The position numbers and the translations under genes are program-made. Below, piece by piece: positions 51,515-60,647 of a DNA stretch of 64,000 nucleotides. Origin of the DNA: Marixanthomonas sp002364245 (GTDB lineage Bacteria; Bacteroidota; Bacteroidia; Flavobacteriales; Flavobacteriaceae); NCBI GenBank assembly GCA_963973455.1, contig CAXAZF010000010.1, positions 56,909 to 120,908 on the forward strand, in the 5' to 3' direction. The notes beneath the pieces were generated by a model, which saw only the letters and a list, made by a program, of their open reading frames with translations, made no database searches and was not told the DNA's origin. How positions within the stretch are numbered: position 1 is the first letter of the stretch; every line of letters starts with the position of its first letter.

Positions 51515-51862
51515 TTATGCTTTTGCTTTTTGTTTATTGTTTCGGTTACGTCTTTTCTCTGCCCAAGCAATTGCGTGCTTGTCAAGTTTAACGGTAAGGT
51601 AACGCATAATACGTTCGTCCCTTCTAAACTCTACTTCCATAGCGTTTATTGATTCGCCAGGTGCAGTGAATTCAAATAAATGGTAAAAACCACTTTTTTT
51701 GTGTTGGATTGCGTAGGCTAATTTTTTAAGCCCCCAATCTTCTTTGGATATCATCTTAGCACCTTTAGAAACAAGAATATCTTCGTATTTCTTTACTGTT
51801 TCCTTTATCTGCTCTTCAGATAAAACGGGATTTAAGATGAAAACAGTTTCGTAATGATTCAT
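51515..51862 (-). CDS. rpsF: 30S ribosomal protein S6
   Basis: A 115-residue bS6: MNHYETVFILNPVLSEEQIKETVKKYEDIL, DWGLKKLAYAIQHKKSGFYHLFEF, RRDERIMRYLTVKLDKHAIAWAEKR. First gene of the ribosomal operon, read from a perfect promoter across a structured leader. Confidence 0.97.
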   Translation of the reverse strand: MNHYETVFILNPVLSEEQIKETVKKYEDILVSKGAKMISKEDWGLKKLAYAIQHKKSGFYHLFEFTAPGESINAMEVEFRRDERIMRYLTVKLDKHAIAWAEKRRNRNNKQKAKA

Positions 51863-51890
51863 AAAAATCGAATAAAATTAATAATATTAA

Positions 51891-51911
51891 CTCTTAGCCT
51901 CTTGCCAAGAG
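51891..51911 (-). promoter_or_regulatory. Structured leader of the rpsF operon
   Basis: On the minus strand the transcript begins close to CUCUUGGCAAGAG (51911-51899), a 5-base stem with GGC loop. A second AAGAG (51895-51891) can compete for the same CUCUU. The first gene's start follows 28 bases later. S6:S18 binds a conserved leader RNA in many bacteria; this element is a candidate for such control. Confidence 0.45.
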
Positions 51912-51915
51912 CGTG

Positions 51916-51946
51916 CAAAAATAATGTTTTATTTATAATTTTCAAA
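51916..51946 (-). promoter_or_regulatory. Promoter of the rpsF operon
   Basis: Minus strand TTTG (51946-51943), 19 bases, TATTTTTG (51923-51916), matching the flavobacterial consensus exactly. Confidence 0.85.
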
Positions 51947-52097
51947 CATCTTTTTTAAAACAATACAAAAAACATAAATAAGAAAATTCTTACCCCGTAA
52001 GACAAACCTCATTTATTTACGACAAAAGTTAAAAAAACTTGCCTTTCATCGATATTTTGAGTATAATTGTTGTACTAAACTATCTAACTTTTACCTT

Positions 52098-52811
52098 GTG
52101 GACAAGCCAATATTAAAATGTGTCATTGTAGATGACTCTACATTACAACGCCTTTCTATAGTAAAACTAATAGAAAACCACCCTTCATTAGACCTTGTAG
52201 CTGAGTATAACAATGCTATTGAAGCAAAAATGGGACTTGCTACTACCGATATTGACCTTATCTTTTTAGATATTGAAATGCCTATTCTTTCTGGTTTCGA
52301 TTTATTAGATGATCTTACCAAAAAGCCACAAATTATTTTCGTTACCGGTAAAACAAAGTACGCTTTTAAAGCTTTTGATTATGATGCAATAGATTATTTA
52401 CGAAAGCCTATTTCCAAAGAGCGGTTTTTAAACGCAGTACATAAGGCAATTACCAATTACAAGCTTAAAAACGATGATGGTTTTGATGATGAAGATTTTA
52501 TTTTCGTAAAAAGTAACCTTAAAAAACGTAAGGTATTCCTTAACGAATTACGTTATATAGAAGCATTGGGTGATTATGTAAAACTAGTTACCGAACACGA
52601 TGCTCTCGTAGTGCTTTCTACAATGAAAGCTTTTGAAGCATTGCTCCCAGATGATCGTTTTATGCGCATACACAAATCGTACATTGTTAATTTGGATAAA
52701 GTAGAGCGCTATAACAGTAAGGTAATCGAGCTTGATAACCAACAGCTTCCTCTTAGCCGAAATAGAAAGTCTGATTTAGTTGAAGCACTTTCGGCTTCTA
52801 TGAAATCTTAA
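52098..52811 (+). CDS. LytTR-family response regulator
   Basis: A 237-residue protein. The receiver domain (1-120) has VIVDDS, the phospho-acceptor Asp about 58 in IFLDIEMP, VTGKTKYAFKAF and the lysine in YLRKPISKERF. The C-terminal LytTR DNA-binding domain (about 140-237) has FVKSNLKKRKVFLNELRYIEALGDYVKL and FMRIHKSYIVNLDKVERY. It starts with GTG. No sensor kinase is adjacent, so it is an orphan regulator here. The end overlaps the converging priA gene by 4 bases. Confidence 0.93.
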   Translation: MDKPILKCVIVDDSTLQRLSIVKLIENHPSLDLVAEYNNAIEAKMGLATTDIDLIFLDIEMPILSGFDLLDDLTKKPQIIFVTGKTKYAFKAFDYDAIDYLRKPISKERFLNAVHKAITNYKLKNDDGFDDEDFIFVKSNLKKRKVFLNELRYIEALGDYVKLVTEHDALVVLSTMKAFEALLPDDRFMRIHKSYIVNLDKVERYNSKVIELDNQQLPLSRNRKSDLVEALSASMKS

Positions 52812-55255
52812 TAATTATCCACATCTATTGTTAACCGAACGCTGGAAAATTCCTTAAAGGAATTAAAACTCTGTTGCACCCTATTTATATATTGTTTTGT
52901 TTTTTTCAACGACTGTTTCTTCGGAATCTTAATTAAGATATTGCTTATATAGAAATTTCGAATCCTGCTTACAGGAGGTGGTTCCGGCCCCAGAACTTGC
53001 TCACCTAGTTTATTTTCCAAAGCTTGGCCAAACCATTTGGCAGCTTTTTGCATTTTTTGAAGGTTACGATCTTTACAGGTAATTTTTATTGTTCTATAAT
53101 AAGGAGGATATTTGTATTGATACCGATCTTCCAACTGCTGTTCGTACATATTTTTATAATCATTTGTACTTACTTGCTGTAAAATTTGATGGTACGGATT
53201 GTAACTTTGAATTAAAACCTTACCTCTTTTACTAGTACGGCCTGCCCTACCCGAAACTTGTTGCAATAATTGAAAACTACGCTCGTGTGCTCTAAAATCT
53301 GGGAAGTTTAAAAGGTTGTCGGCATTCATAACACCTACCAAACTAATGTTTCGGAAGTCTAATCCTTTTGCCAACATCTGGGTTCCAACCAATATATCAA
53401 TTTCTTCATTTTCTAATTTATCAATTAATCTTGCGTAAGCATTTTTTCCACGAGTGGTATCTTGATCCATCCTAGCGATGGAATGTTTAGGAAACAGCGC
53501 CTTTAATTCGGTTTCAATCTGCTCGGTACCAAAACCTTTAGTATCCAGCGTTTCACTTCCACAAGCCATACATGAAAGTTGCATTGCCATATGATATCCG
53601 CAGTAATGGCATCGCAACTCGTTTTTATATTGATGATACGTTAAACTTACATCACAATTAGGGCATTGTGGTGAAACACCGCAGGTAGTACACTCTACGG
53701 TGGGCGAAAAGCCTCGCCTGTTTTGAAATAAAATAACTTGTTCACCAAGTTCTAAAACCTCATTCATTTCTTCTAAAAGACGATCACTAAAGTGACCTTT
53801 CATCCTTTTTTTTCTCGTCTTTTCTTTTATATCTACCAGTTCAATTTCTGGCATTAAAACATTACCGTAACGAGTTTTTAGGTGTACCAACCCATATTTA
53901 TCATTCGCCGCATTATAATAACTCTCTAAGCTAGGAGTTGCGGAGCCCATTAAAGTTTTAGCTTTGTGAAGATTTGCCAAAACTACGGCAGCATCCCTGG
54001 CTTGATAGCGTGGAGCAGGGTTGTATTGTTTAAAGGAAGGCTCGTGTTCTTCGTCTACTAATATTAATCCTAAATTGGAAAATGGTAAAAACAATGAAGA
54101 CCGTGCGCCAATTACAATTTGTGCTTTTTGCTTTGCTTGTAAGACGTTATTCCACACTTCTACCCGTTCATTAACTGAGTATTTTGAATGATATACTGAT
54201 ACTTTCGAGCCAAAGTAATTTTGTAGTCTCGTAATTAATTGTGTGGTTAATGCAATTTCAGGAAGCATGTATAATACTTGTTTTCCACTTTTAATCACTT
54301 CGGAAATAAGCCGTACATATATTTCTGTTTTTCCGCTAGAAGTAACGCCATGCAATAGTGTGACATCTTTTGTTTTGAAAGTTTCTTTTATTTCTGAAAA
54401 CGCAACTTGCTGCGCTTCATTTAAAGTTTTTATATCTGAAGCTTCCGCACCTGAATATTCAACTCGATCTTTTTTAATGTAGTATTCCTCCAGAATTTCC
54501 TTATCAATCAACGATTTAATTACAGATGAAGAAGTTTCACTTTGTTTTTGAAGTTGTTTTACGCTAATAGGTTTATTTGTTTGAGCCGTTAGCATAAACA
54601 AATTCATTAAAACTTCTTTTTGTTTTGGTGCTCTTGATAAGGTTTCTAAAAGTGTTTTTAAGTTTTCTTCGGAAGCATATTTTGAAGTGATTTTCACATA
54701 CCGTTTCAATTTCGGTTTATACTGTTCATAGACTTCTTCTTGAACTTGTATTATGTTTTTCTGAAGTAATTTCTCAAGAACTGCCACAACATTCTTTTTA
54801 TCCAAAACCGAACGTACATCATTGATATGAAGTGAGGATTGATGTTGTAATGCTTCAAAAACTAGAAACTCTTCATCGGTTAATTCTTCTTCAGAAATTT
54901 CATTTTTTGATAAAGAAACAATCGTTTCACTTTCTAATAAAAAAGCACTAGGTAAAGCTGCCCGAATTACTTCACCCAATGTACACATATAATAGGAAGC
55001 CATCCATTCCCAATGTTTTATTTGGGTTTTGGTAATTACAGGTTCTTCATCTAAAATATGATCAATTTCTTTAGTTTCATAGCCTGAAGGTGCTGTTTGA
55101 TGAACTTGGTAAACAATTGCAGTATAGACCTTAGATTTACCAAACGGAACAGCTACACGCATTCCTTGTTTAAGAAAGGCAGCTTCATCTTTGTTAACCT
55201 GATAGGTAAACTTTTGCTTTAAGGGAATAGGAAGAATAACGTCTATGTAATACAC
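52808..55255 (-). CDS. priA: Primosomal protein N' (replication restart helicase)
   Basis: An 815-residue helicase. The N-terminal DNA-binding domain begins YIDVILPIPLKQKFTYQV. Walker A is GVTSSGKTEIYVRL, the DEAH-type box ILVDEEHEPSFKQ, and eight zinc-binding cysteines follow in CTTCGVSPQCPNCDVSLTY, LRCHYCGYH and CMACGSETL. QVSGRAGRTSKRGKVLIQ is motif VI. It reloads the replisome at stalled forks. Longer than E. coli PriA (732), mainly by extra helices at about 130-260. Confidence 0.95.
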   Translation of the reverse strand: MYYIDVILPIPLKQKFTYQVNKDEAAFLKQGMRVAVPFGKSKVYTAIVYQVHQTAPSGYETKEIDHILDEEPVITKTQIKHWEWMASYYMCTLGEVIRAALPSAFLLESETIVSLSKNEISEEELTDEEFLVFEALQHQSSLHINDVRSVLDKKNVVAVLEKLLQKNIIQVQEEVYEQYKPKLKRYVKITSKYASEENLKTLLETLSRAPKQKEVLMNLFMLTAQTNKPISVKQLQKQSETSSSVIKSLIDKEILEEYYIKKDRVEYSGAEASDIKTLNEAQQVAFSEIKETFKTKDVTLLHGVTSSGKTEIYVRLISEVIKSGKQVLYMLPEIALTTQLITRLQNYFGSKVSVYHSKYSVNERVEVWNNVLQAKQKAQIVIGARSSLFLPFSNLGLILVDEEHEPSFKQYNPAPRYQARDAAVVLANLHKAKTLMGSATPSLESYYNAANDKYGLVHLKTRYGNVLMPEIELVDIKEKTRKKRMKGHFSDRLLEEMNEVLELGEQVILFQNRRGFSPTVECTTCGVSPQCPNCDVSLTYHQYKNELRCHYCGYHMAMQLSCMACGSETLDTKGFGTEQIETELKALFPKHSIARMDQDTTRGKNAYARLIDKLENEEIDILVGTQMLAKGLDFRNISLVGVMNADNLLNFPDFRAHERSFQLLQQVSGRAGRTSKRGKVLIQSYNPYHQILQQVSTNDYKNMYEQQLEDRYQYKYPPYYRTIKITCKDRNLQKMQKAAKWFGQALENKLGEQVLGPEPPPVSRIRNFYISNILIKIPKKQSLKKTKQYINRVQQSFNSFKEFSSVRLTIDVDNY

Positions 55256-55269
55256 AAATACAGTTTTCA

Positions 55270-55306
55270 GAAAAAAATTAGGCCGCTCAAATATGAGCAG
55301 CCTAAA
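55270..55306 (-). terminator. Terminator of the DUF2147 gene
   Basis: TTAGGCCGCTCA (55278-55289) and TGAGCAGCCTAA (55294-55305) pair with one G-U; on the minus strand a U-run follows at 55277-55271. Confidence 0.88.
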
Positions 55307-55328
55307 GATACTATTTTAAACAAATAAA

Positions 55329-55757
55329 TTATTTTACTCTATGCCAATATTGTGTTCTTCCTAGTAAAGAAAAACCAATGTAACCGCGTACTTTTAATTT
55401 ATCTTGGCTTTCAAGTTCTATATAACATTTGTACACTTTACCACTATTAGGGTCTAGTATTTTCCCATCATTGTATTCATCTCCATCCTTTTCAAGTCCT
55501 TTTATAATAACTAACCCTAAAATAGGCTTATCTTTATCTGCACCCGGGCAATCTACGCAAGTAGCGTCTTTTTTTGCTGGGTTAAGTATTTCTACAACTT
55601 TACCGTAAACTTTACCATTGTCTTTATAAATCTCTACAATAGATTTTTCTTCGCCGGTTTCGTCATCTATGGTTTTCCATTTTCCGGTTACATCTTGCGC
55701 TACAGCTGTAAGAGCAGTAATCGCTACTAAGGTCATTGTTAAAAATAATTTCTTCAT
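55329..55757 (-). CDS. Secreted DUF2147 protein
   Basis: A 142-residue protein with a signal peptide (MKKLFLTMTLVAITALTAVAQ). DVTGKWKTIDDETGEEKSIVEIYKDNGKVYGKVVEI, DGKILDPNSGKVYKCYIEL and KVRGYIGFSLLGRTQYWHRV match DUF2147 throughout. Two cysteines in ATCVDCPG. Periplasmic, function unknown. Separated from the downstream priA by its own terminator. Confidence 0.9.
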   Translation of the reverse strand: MKKLFLTMTLVAITALTAVAQDVTGKWKTIDDETGEEKSIVEIYKDNGKVYGKVVEILNPAKKDATCVDCPGADKDKPILGLVIIKGLEKDGDEYNDGKILDPNSGKVYKCYIELESQDKLKVRGYIGFSLLGRTQYWHRVK

Positions 55758-55761
55758 TTTT

Positions 55762-56703
55762 TTAAGTATTAGTGTTTACATTCTTGTTTTTATCTCTTAA
55801 TAATTGAAGGGATACGTTTAATTCAAAACCCAATAATAATAGGTTTGAGTTTATCCAAATATAGAATAACATTATTAAAAGTGCTCCAAGTGATCCATAT
55901 AATTCGTTATAATTTGAAAAGTTGTTAATATAAATACCAAATAAATAGGTAGTTACCAAAAATAAAATTGTAGTTAACAATGCTCCAAAAGAGAAAAATC
56001 TAGATTCTTTACCTTGTTTAGTTCCAAAAAAGTATAAAATAGAAATAATTGTATAGACCATAATGACAAAAACAACTAGTTGTAAAATTGAAATCAGGTT
56101 TACTTGATTTTCTATATATGCTTTTCCTACTAATTCATCTATAAGGTATTCACCATATAAAATCACTCCTACTGTAGTTAACAATAACAATGCCAATAAA
56201 ATAGCAACCCCAAAAGCTACAGCATATTGCCTAAAGAAGCTACGGTTCATAGTAACGTGAAAAGAGTATTCAAAAGCACTGAAAATAGCATTTACCCCAT
56301 TGGCCGATAAAAACAATGCTAAAATTATAGAGAAGGAAAGTAACCCTCCACGAGGGTTAACAGCAATATCTGCAATTACCGGATAAAAAAGGTCGGCTGT
56401 TTGCGGTGGTAATAAGTTTTCAATAAAAATTAAAAACCGGTTTAAAAACCCATCGATAAAATCTAAATACGGAATTAGATTTAGTATAAACAATAAAAAG
56501 GGAAAGATGGCAATAAAAAAACTATATGCAATAGAACTGGCTCGGGACGAAAAGGTACCTTTTATAATTCCGGTGCCGTAGATTTCCATTAAATGATACA
56601 AGGAAAGTCCATTAGTGCCCGGAATTTTAATCTGCTTACTTAGCTTAACCAAATCCCGAATTACGGGTAATTTTTCTATGTTAAACGCATCATCTTCGGC
56701 CAT
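55762..56703 (-). CDS. YihY/BrkB family membrane protein
   Basis: A 313-residue inner-membrane protein with six hydrophobic helices and the family motifs SSRASSIAYSFFIAIFPFLLF, SFSIILALFLSANGVNAIFSAFEYSF and NYNELYGSLGALLIMLFYIWI. Once called RNase BN, but that is not its function; it is a putative transporter of unknown substrate. Shares one base with nadC. Confidence 0.9.
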   Translation of the reverse strand: MAEDDAFNIEKLPVIRDLVKLSKQIKIPGTNGLSLYHLMEIYGTGIIKGTFSSRASSIAYSFFIAIFPFLLFILNLIPYLDFIDGFLNRFLIFIENLLPPQTADLFYPVIADIAVNPRGGLLSFSIILALFLSANGVNAIFSAFEYSFHVTMNRSFFRQYAVAFGVAILLALLLLTTVGVILYGEYLIDELVGKAYIENQVNLISILQLVVFVIMVYTIISILYFFGTKQGKESRFFSFGALLTTILFLVTTYLFGIYINNFSNYNELYGSLGALLIMLFYIWINSNLLLLGFELNVSLQLLRDKNKNVNTNT

Positions 56704-57560
56704 TAAACTGCTTTTAAGCTTAAGTCCATATTATAAACAGAATGCGTTAATGCGCCACTGCTTATAAAATCTACACCACATTCAGCATATTTTCGGGCGG
56801 TTTCCAATGTAATTCCACCACTTGATTCGGTAAGACACGTATTCCCTATCATTTTTACTGCTTTTTTAGTATCCTCATAATTAAAGTTATCAATTAATAT
56901 TCGGTATACCCCCTCGTTTTGTAGAATTTCTTCAATTTCTTCTAAACTGCGTGCTTCAACAATTATTTTAAGGTCCAAGCTGTTTTGTTTAAGATAATCT
57001 TTCGTTTTTTGAATAGCCTTTGTAATCCCCCCACAAAAATCTATGTGATTGTCTTTAAGCATAATCATATCATACAACGCGAAACGATGATTTTCCCCAC
57101 CACCAATTTTCACTGCCCATTTTTCCAAAGCGCGAATACCGGGTGTGGTTTTACGAGTATCTAAAATTTGAGTTTTAGTGCCTTCCAATAACTCTACATA
57201 TTTCTGGGTTTTTGTTGCAATAGCACTCATTCGTTGCATAGCATTCAACACCAACCGTTCAGATTTTAAAATGGATTGTGATAATCCTGAAACATAAAAA
57301 CAAACATCACCCTTTTTTACTGGGCTTCCATCCTCAATTTTAATATCTATCTTCAAACCGGCATCTACAAATTCAAAAACTTGTCGAGCAAAATCTACAC
57401 CCGCAATAATACCATCGTCTTTAACTAGAAGCTTGGCTTTACCCGTTGCCTCTTCAGAAATGCACGCAAGCGAACTATGGTCACCATCGCCTACATCTTC
57501 CCGAATAGCATTGGTAATTATTAAGTTTATTTCTTTTTTGAATTGTTTTTCTGAAATCAT
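56703..57560 (-). CDS. nadC: Quinolinate phosphoribosyltransferase
   Basis: A 285-residue enzyme of NAD synthesis: quinolinate plus PRPP gives nicotinate mononucleotide and CO2. The ATG at 57560 is preferred to the TTG three codons earlier. DVGDGDHSS, RLVLNAMQRMSAIATKT, ILDTRKTTPGIRALEKWAV, GGGENHRFALYDMIMLKDNHI, ESSGGITLETARKYAECGVDFISSGALTHSV are canonical. No nadA or nadB nearby. Confidence 0.95.
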   Translation of the reverse strand: MISEKQFKKEINLIITNAIREDVGDGDHSSLACISEEATGKAKLLVKDDGIIAGVDFARQVFEFVDAGLKIDIKIEDGSPVKKGDVCFYVSGLSQSILKSERLVLNAMQRMSAIATKTQKYVELLEGTKTQILDTRKTTPGIRALEKWAVKIGGGENHRFALYDMIMLKDNHIDFCGGITKAIQKTKDYLKQNSLDLKIIVEARSLEEIEEILQNEGVYRILIDNFNYEDTKKAVKMIGNTCLTESSGGITLETARKYAECGVDFISSGALTHSVYNMDLSLKAV

Positions 57561-57671
57561 CGCAATCAATTTTTAGCTAAAATACTAAAAACAGCCCTTA
57601 TTTTCAGTATTTGTTATCTTTTGGAACACATTTTGATTTTTCTGAAATAGAACCTATTAAAACAATTAATT

Positions 57672-58028
57672 ATGAAAACCGATTTTTACACCAAAACCAT
57701 TTTGACCATCATTGCAATTTGCCTTACTATTAATGTGGTTAAAGAATTCGAGATTATTCCAAAGGCATATGCTTCAAAAGACAATGTTGAAACATCTTCA
57801 GATTACAAATTAGTTCCTATTAGTGAGAACAACACATTAGATGTTCGAATTGTAGATATTGCTACGTATGATGAACTGGACGTCAATATTAAAAGTGTTG
57901 ACACTTACGACGAACTAAAAGTAAATATAAACAGTATTGACAGCGATGATGAATTGAACGTTAACATTGACGAGATTGGTGGTCAATATGTTACTCACGG
58001 CGGACCAATACCAGTTAAAACAAATTAA
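57672..58028 (+). CDS. Small exported protein with 13-residue tandem repeats
   Basis: A 118-residue protein with one N-terminal hydrophobic helix (about 8-24, TILTIIAICLTINVV) and a short link. Three in-frame repeats of 39 bases follow (57858-57896, 57897-57935, 57936-57974) with consensus IDxYDELxVNIxS, then GGQYVTHGGPIPVKTN. The repeats alternate hydrophobic and acidic residues as a beta-solenoid or calcium-binding strand would. Signal-anchored or secreted; similar small proteins are common in Bacteroidota and of unknown role. Confidence 0.75.
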   Translation: MKTDFYTKTILTIIAICLTINVVKEFEIIPKAYASKDNVETSSDYKLVPISENNTLDVRIVDIATYDELDVNIKSVDTYDELKVNINSIDSDDELNVNIDEIGGQYVTHGGPIPVKTN

Positions 58029-59324
58029 TTAAATATCTTTTCTAAAAGGTCTTATAATTAACCTCGCCGCACGATCGTAACTAATGTAACTGTAAGTCCA
58101 ATTAAAAAAAGTAATAACACGGTTGCGGAAACCAACCAAAAACCAAAGGTGAATAAACATCCATATAAACCAGGCAATAAAACCACCAAAATGCATTTTT
58201 TTAATATCAACAACGGCCTTGTTGCGCCCCACAGTTGCCATAGTACCTTTATCAAAATATTCAAAAGGCTCTAATGGTTTGTTTTTAAGCAAACGCTTAA
58301 AGTTTTCACCTAAATGTTTTCCTTGCTGAATAGCGGGTTGAGCCACTTGTGGGTGCCCTTTGGGGTAAGCTTCCGTTTCCATTAAAGCAATATCCCCCAA
58401 GGCAAAAATAACATCTGTGCCTTCTACTTTACTGTATTCATTTACATAGTATCGGTTTATTTTTTCCATTAATGATCTGCCGTCTATTCCCTTTATTGGG
58501 TTTCCGGTAACACCAGCAGCCCAGATAAAAGCTTCGGTTTCAAAGCTTGTATCGCCTTTTGTGGTTACTATTTTTCCATCATAATCTTCAATCATTGTAT
58601 TTAGGTGCACATGTACACCTAACCGTTCTAAAGATTTTTGTGCCATCTTTGAGGCTTTTTCACTCATAGGAGGCAATACACGATCCATCCCCTCTAATAA
58701 ATGGACTTGCATTTCGGCTTGATTCATTTCGGTGTAATCATCTTCAAGAATACCGTTTTTAAATTCGGCTAATGCCCCTGCTAGCTCTACTCCAGTTGGT
58801 CCAGCTCCTGCTATAACAAAATTTAAAAGTCGTTTACGCTCTTCAGGATCTTCGGTCATGTCAGCTTTTTCAATATTCTGAAGCATTAAACTTCGAATAT
58901 TCAATGCCTGCGGAACCGTTTTCATGGGCATACTGTTTTTTTCAATGTTTTGATTTCCGAAGTAATTTGTTTTTGTGCCCGTGGCAATTACCAAATAATC
59001 GTAGGTCAAATTTCCTATGGACGTTTCAATTTTCTTTTTTTCTTTATCTATGTATTCTACTTCAGCTAATCGAAAGTGAAAATTTTTATTTTTCCTGAAA
59101 ATTTTACGAAGTGGGTATGCAATAGAGTCGGGTTCTAAACCAGAAGTGGAAACTTGATATAATAAGGGTTGAAAAGTGTGGTAGTTATTTTTATCGAAAA
59201 GTACAATTTGTACATTCTCATTTTTTATCTTTTTAATGAAGTTAATTCCCGCAAATCCACCGCCAATGACAACTATACGGGTTTTTGCAGTTTCTGGTAT
59301 ATTCATAGCTTCTTGTTCTACCAT
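58029..59324 (-). CDS. ndh: Type II NADH:quinone dehydrogenase
   Basis: A 431-residue flavoprotein: FAD motif IVVIGGGFAGINFIKKI, YDYLVIATGTKTNYFG, second dinucleotide site NFVIAGAGPTGVELAGALAE, and VIFALGDIALMET. The C terminus has amphipathic and hydrophobic helices (FIAWFIWMFIHLWFLVGF) for membrane attachment. It oxidises NADH and reduces menaquinone without pumping. ATG at 59324 or the next at 59306 could be the start. Confidence 0.92.
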   Translation of the reverse strand: MVEQEAMNIPETAKTRIVVIGGGFAGINFIKKIKNENVQIVLFDKNNYHTFQPLLYQVSTSGLEPDSIAYPLRKIFRKNKNFHFRLAEVEYIDKEKKKIETSIGNLTYDYLVIATGTKTNYFGNQNIEKNSMPMKTVPQALNIRSLMLQNIEKADMTEDPEERKRLLNFVIAGAGPTGVELAGALAEFKNGILEDDYTEMNQAEMQVHLLEGMDRVLPPMSEKASKMAQKSLERLGVHVHLNTMIEDYDGKIVTTKGDTSFETEAFIWAAGVTGNPIKGIDGRSLMEKINRYYVNEYSKVEGTDVIFALGDIALMETEAYPKGHPQVAQPAIQQGKHLGENFKRLLKNKPLEPFEYFDKGTMATVGRNKAVVDIKKMHFGGFIAWFIWMFIHLWFLVGFRNRVITFFNWTYSYISYDRAARLIIRPFRKDI

Positions 59325-59430
59325 AAAGTTACTATTTGTTTAGAAGCCTTGCATAAAAAACAGTATTTTTTGTGATTATTGTAACAATCTTGTTTCATAG
59401 ACTACTAATGGAGCAACTAACATTACCTCA

Positions 59431-59925
59431 TTGACGAAAGAACTTGAACATAGTTTTGTAACCCAGCTGGAGGAAAATCAAAACATCGTGCATAAAATAT
59501 GCAGGTTGTATACCAATGACCAAGATGCTCATAATGATTTGTTCCAGGAGATTACTATACAGTTATGGAAGGCATTTCCTAAGTTTCGTGGGGATTCAAA
59601 GTTTAGTACCTGGATGTACCGGGTGGCACTAAACACTGCTATTACTCTATATCGAAAAAAGAAACGTAGAATTGATACAGCCAGCTTTGAAAGCGTTAGT
59701 TTTAAAATAAAAGCAGAGCCGTATGACGATACCATTGAGGAACAACTAAAGTTGATGTACAGCGCTGTAAAAACACTGAATGATATTGATAAAGCATTGG
59801 TTTTTTTGTATTTAGAAGATAAAAATTATAAAGAAATTTCTGAAACATTAGGTATTACCGAAGTGAACGCAAGGGTAAAAATGAACCGAATAAAAGGGAA
59901 ATTACGCAACATATTAAATCCATAG
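59431..59925 (+). CDS. ECF-type RNA polymerase sigma factor
   Basis: A 164-residue sigma-70 family protein: region 2 has YTNDQDAHNDLFQEITIQLWKAFPKFRGDSKFSTWMYRVALNTAI, and region 4 (about 105-160) has LVFLYLEDKNYKEISETLGITEVNARVKMNRIKGKL. It starts with TTG, as no ATG is available. The partner gene 59938-60603 begins 12 bases on. Confidence 0.93.
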   Translation: MTKELEHSFVTQLEENQNIVHKICRLYTNDQDAHNDLFQEITIQLWKAFPKFRGDSKFSTWMYRVALNTAITLYRKKKRRIDTASFESVSFKIKAEPYDDTIEEQLKLMYSAVKTLNDIDKALVFLYLEDKNYKEISETLGITEVNARVKMNRIKGKLRNILNP

Positions 59926-59937
59926 GAGATTATAAAG

Positions 59938-60603
59938 ATGGACGAATTAGAATTATTAAAAAAAGATTGGCAAAGCAGGGAACAAGAACTTCCTAAGCTT
60001 TCCTATAGTGATATTTACCAAATGTTGCTTAAAAAGTCTTCTTCCATAGTGAAGTGGATTTTCTACATAAGCATAGCCGAAATTGTTCTTTGGACGATTT
60101 TAGCTTTAGTTATTCCTAATATTAGTGAAAACTTTAAAATAAGCAACCAAATTAACGATGCCATGGGGCTTCACAACGTATTAATTGCAATTAATGTAAT
60201 TAATTATTTGGTGTTTGGGGTCTTTATTTATTTGTTCTATAAAAATCATCGTAATATTAAGATTACTGATTCAGTTAAAGAGCTGATGAAAAATATTTTA
60301 AAAACTAGAAAAACGGTTAAGTATTTTGTTATATATAATGTTGGGGCAAACGCCTTGATTATGTTGGCTATCAATATTTATTACTACTTAAACAAAGATC
60401 ATTTGTTCCAGTTAATGAGTGAAAAATATGAAGGTTTTTCTAATATTTCTCAAGAAAGCTTTGCGTCCGTCTTTTTTATAGCACAATTTGTAATTGGTCT
60501 CCTTTTTATAGGCTTGATCATATTGTTTTACCGAGTTGTCTACGGTATTTTACTAAGAAGGTTAACGAAAAATTACAAAGAGCTTAAAAAGATTGAGATG
60601 TAA
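59938..60603 (+). CDS. Membrane protein, probable partner of the ECF sigma factor
   Basis: A 221-residue inner-membrane protein with a cytoplasmic helix (LELLKKDWQSREQELPKLSY, about 5-25) and four hydrophobic segments (about 38-58, 80-100, 130-150, 175-200). No zinc anti-sigma motif. The tight operon with the sigma factor and the soluble N terminus suggest it controls the sigma factor, but this is inference. Confidence 0.8.
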   Translation: MDELELLKKDWQSREQELPKLSYSDIYQMLLKKSSSIVKWIFYISIAEIVLWTILALVIPNISENFKISNQINDAMGLHNVLIAINVINYLVFGVFIYLFYKNHRNIKITDSVKELMKNILKTRKTVKYFVIYNVGANALIMLAINIYYYLNKDHLFQLMSEKYEGFSNISQESFASVFFIAQFVIGLLFIGLIILFYRVVYGILLRRLTKNYKELKKIEM

Positions 60604-60647
60604 AACACTGTATGACAGCTGATAATCGATGGGCATCGAACAGCATT

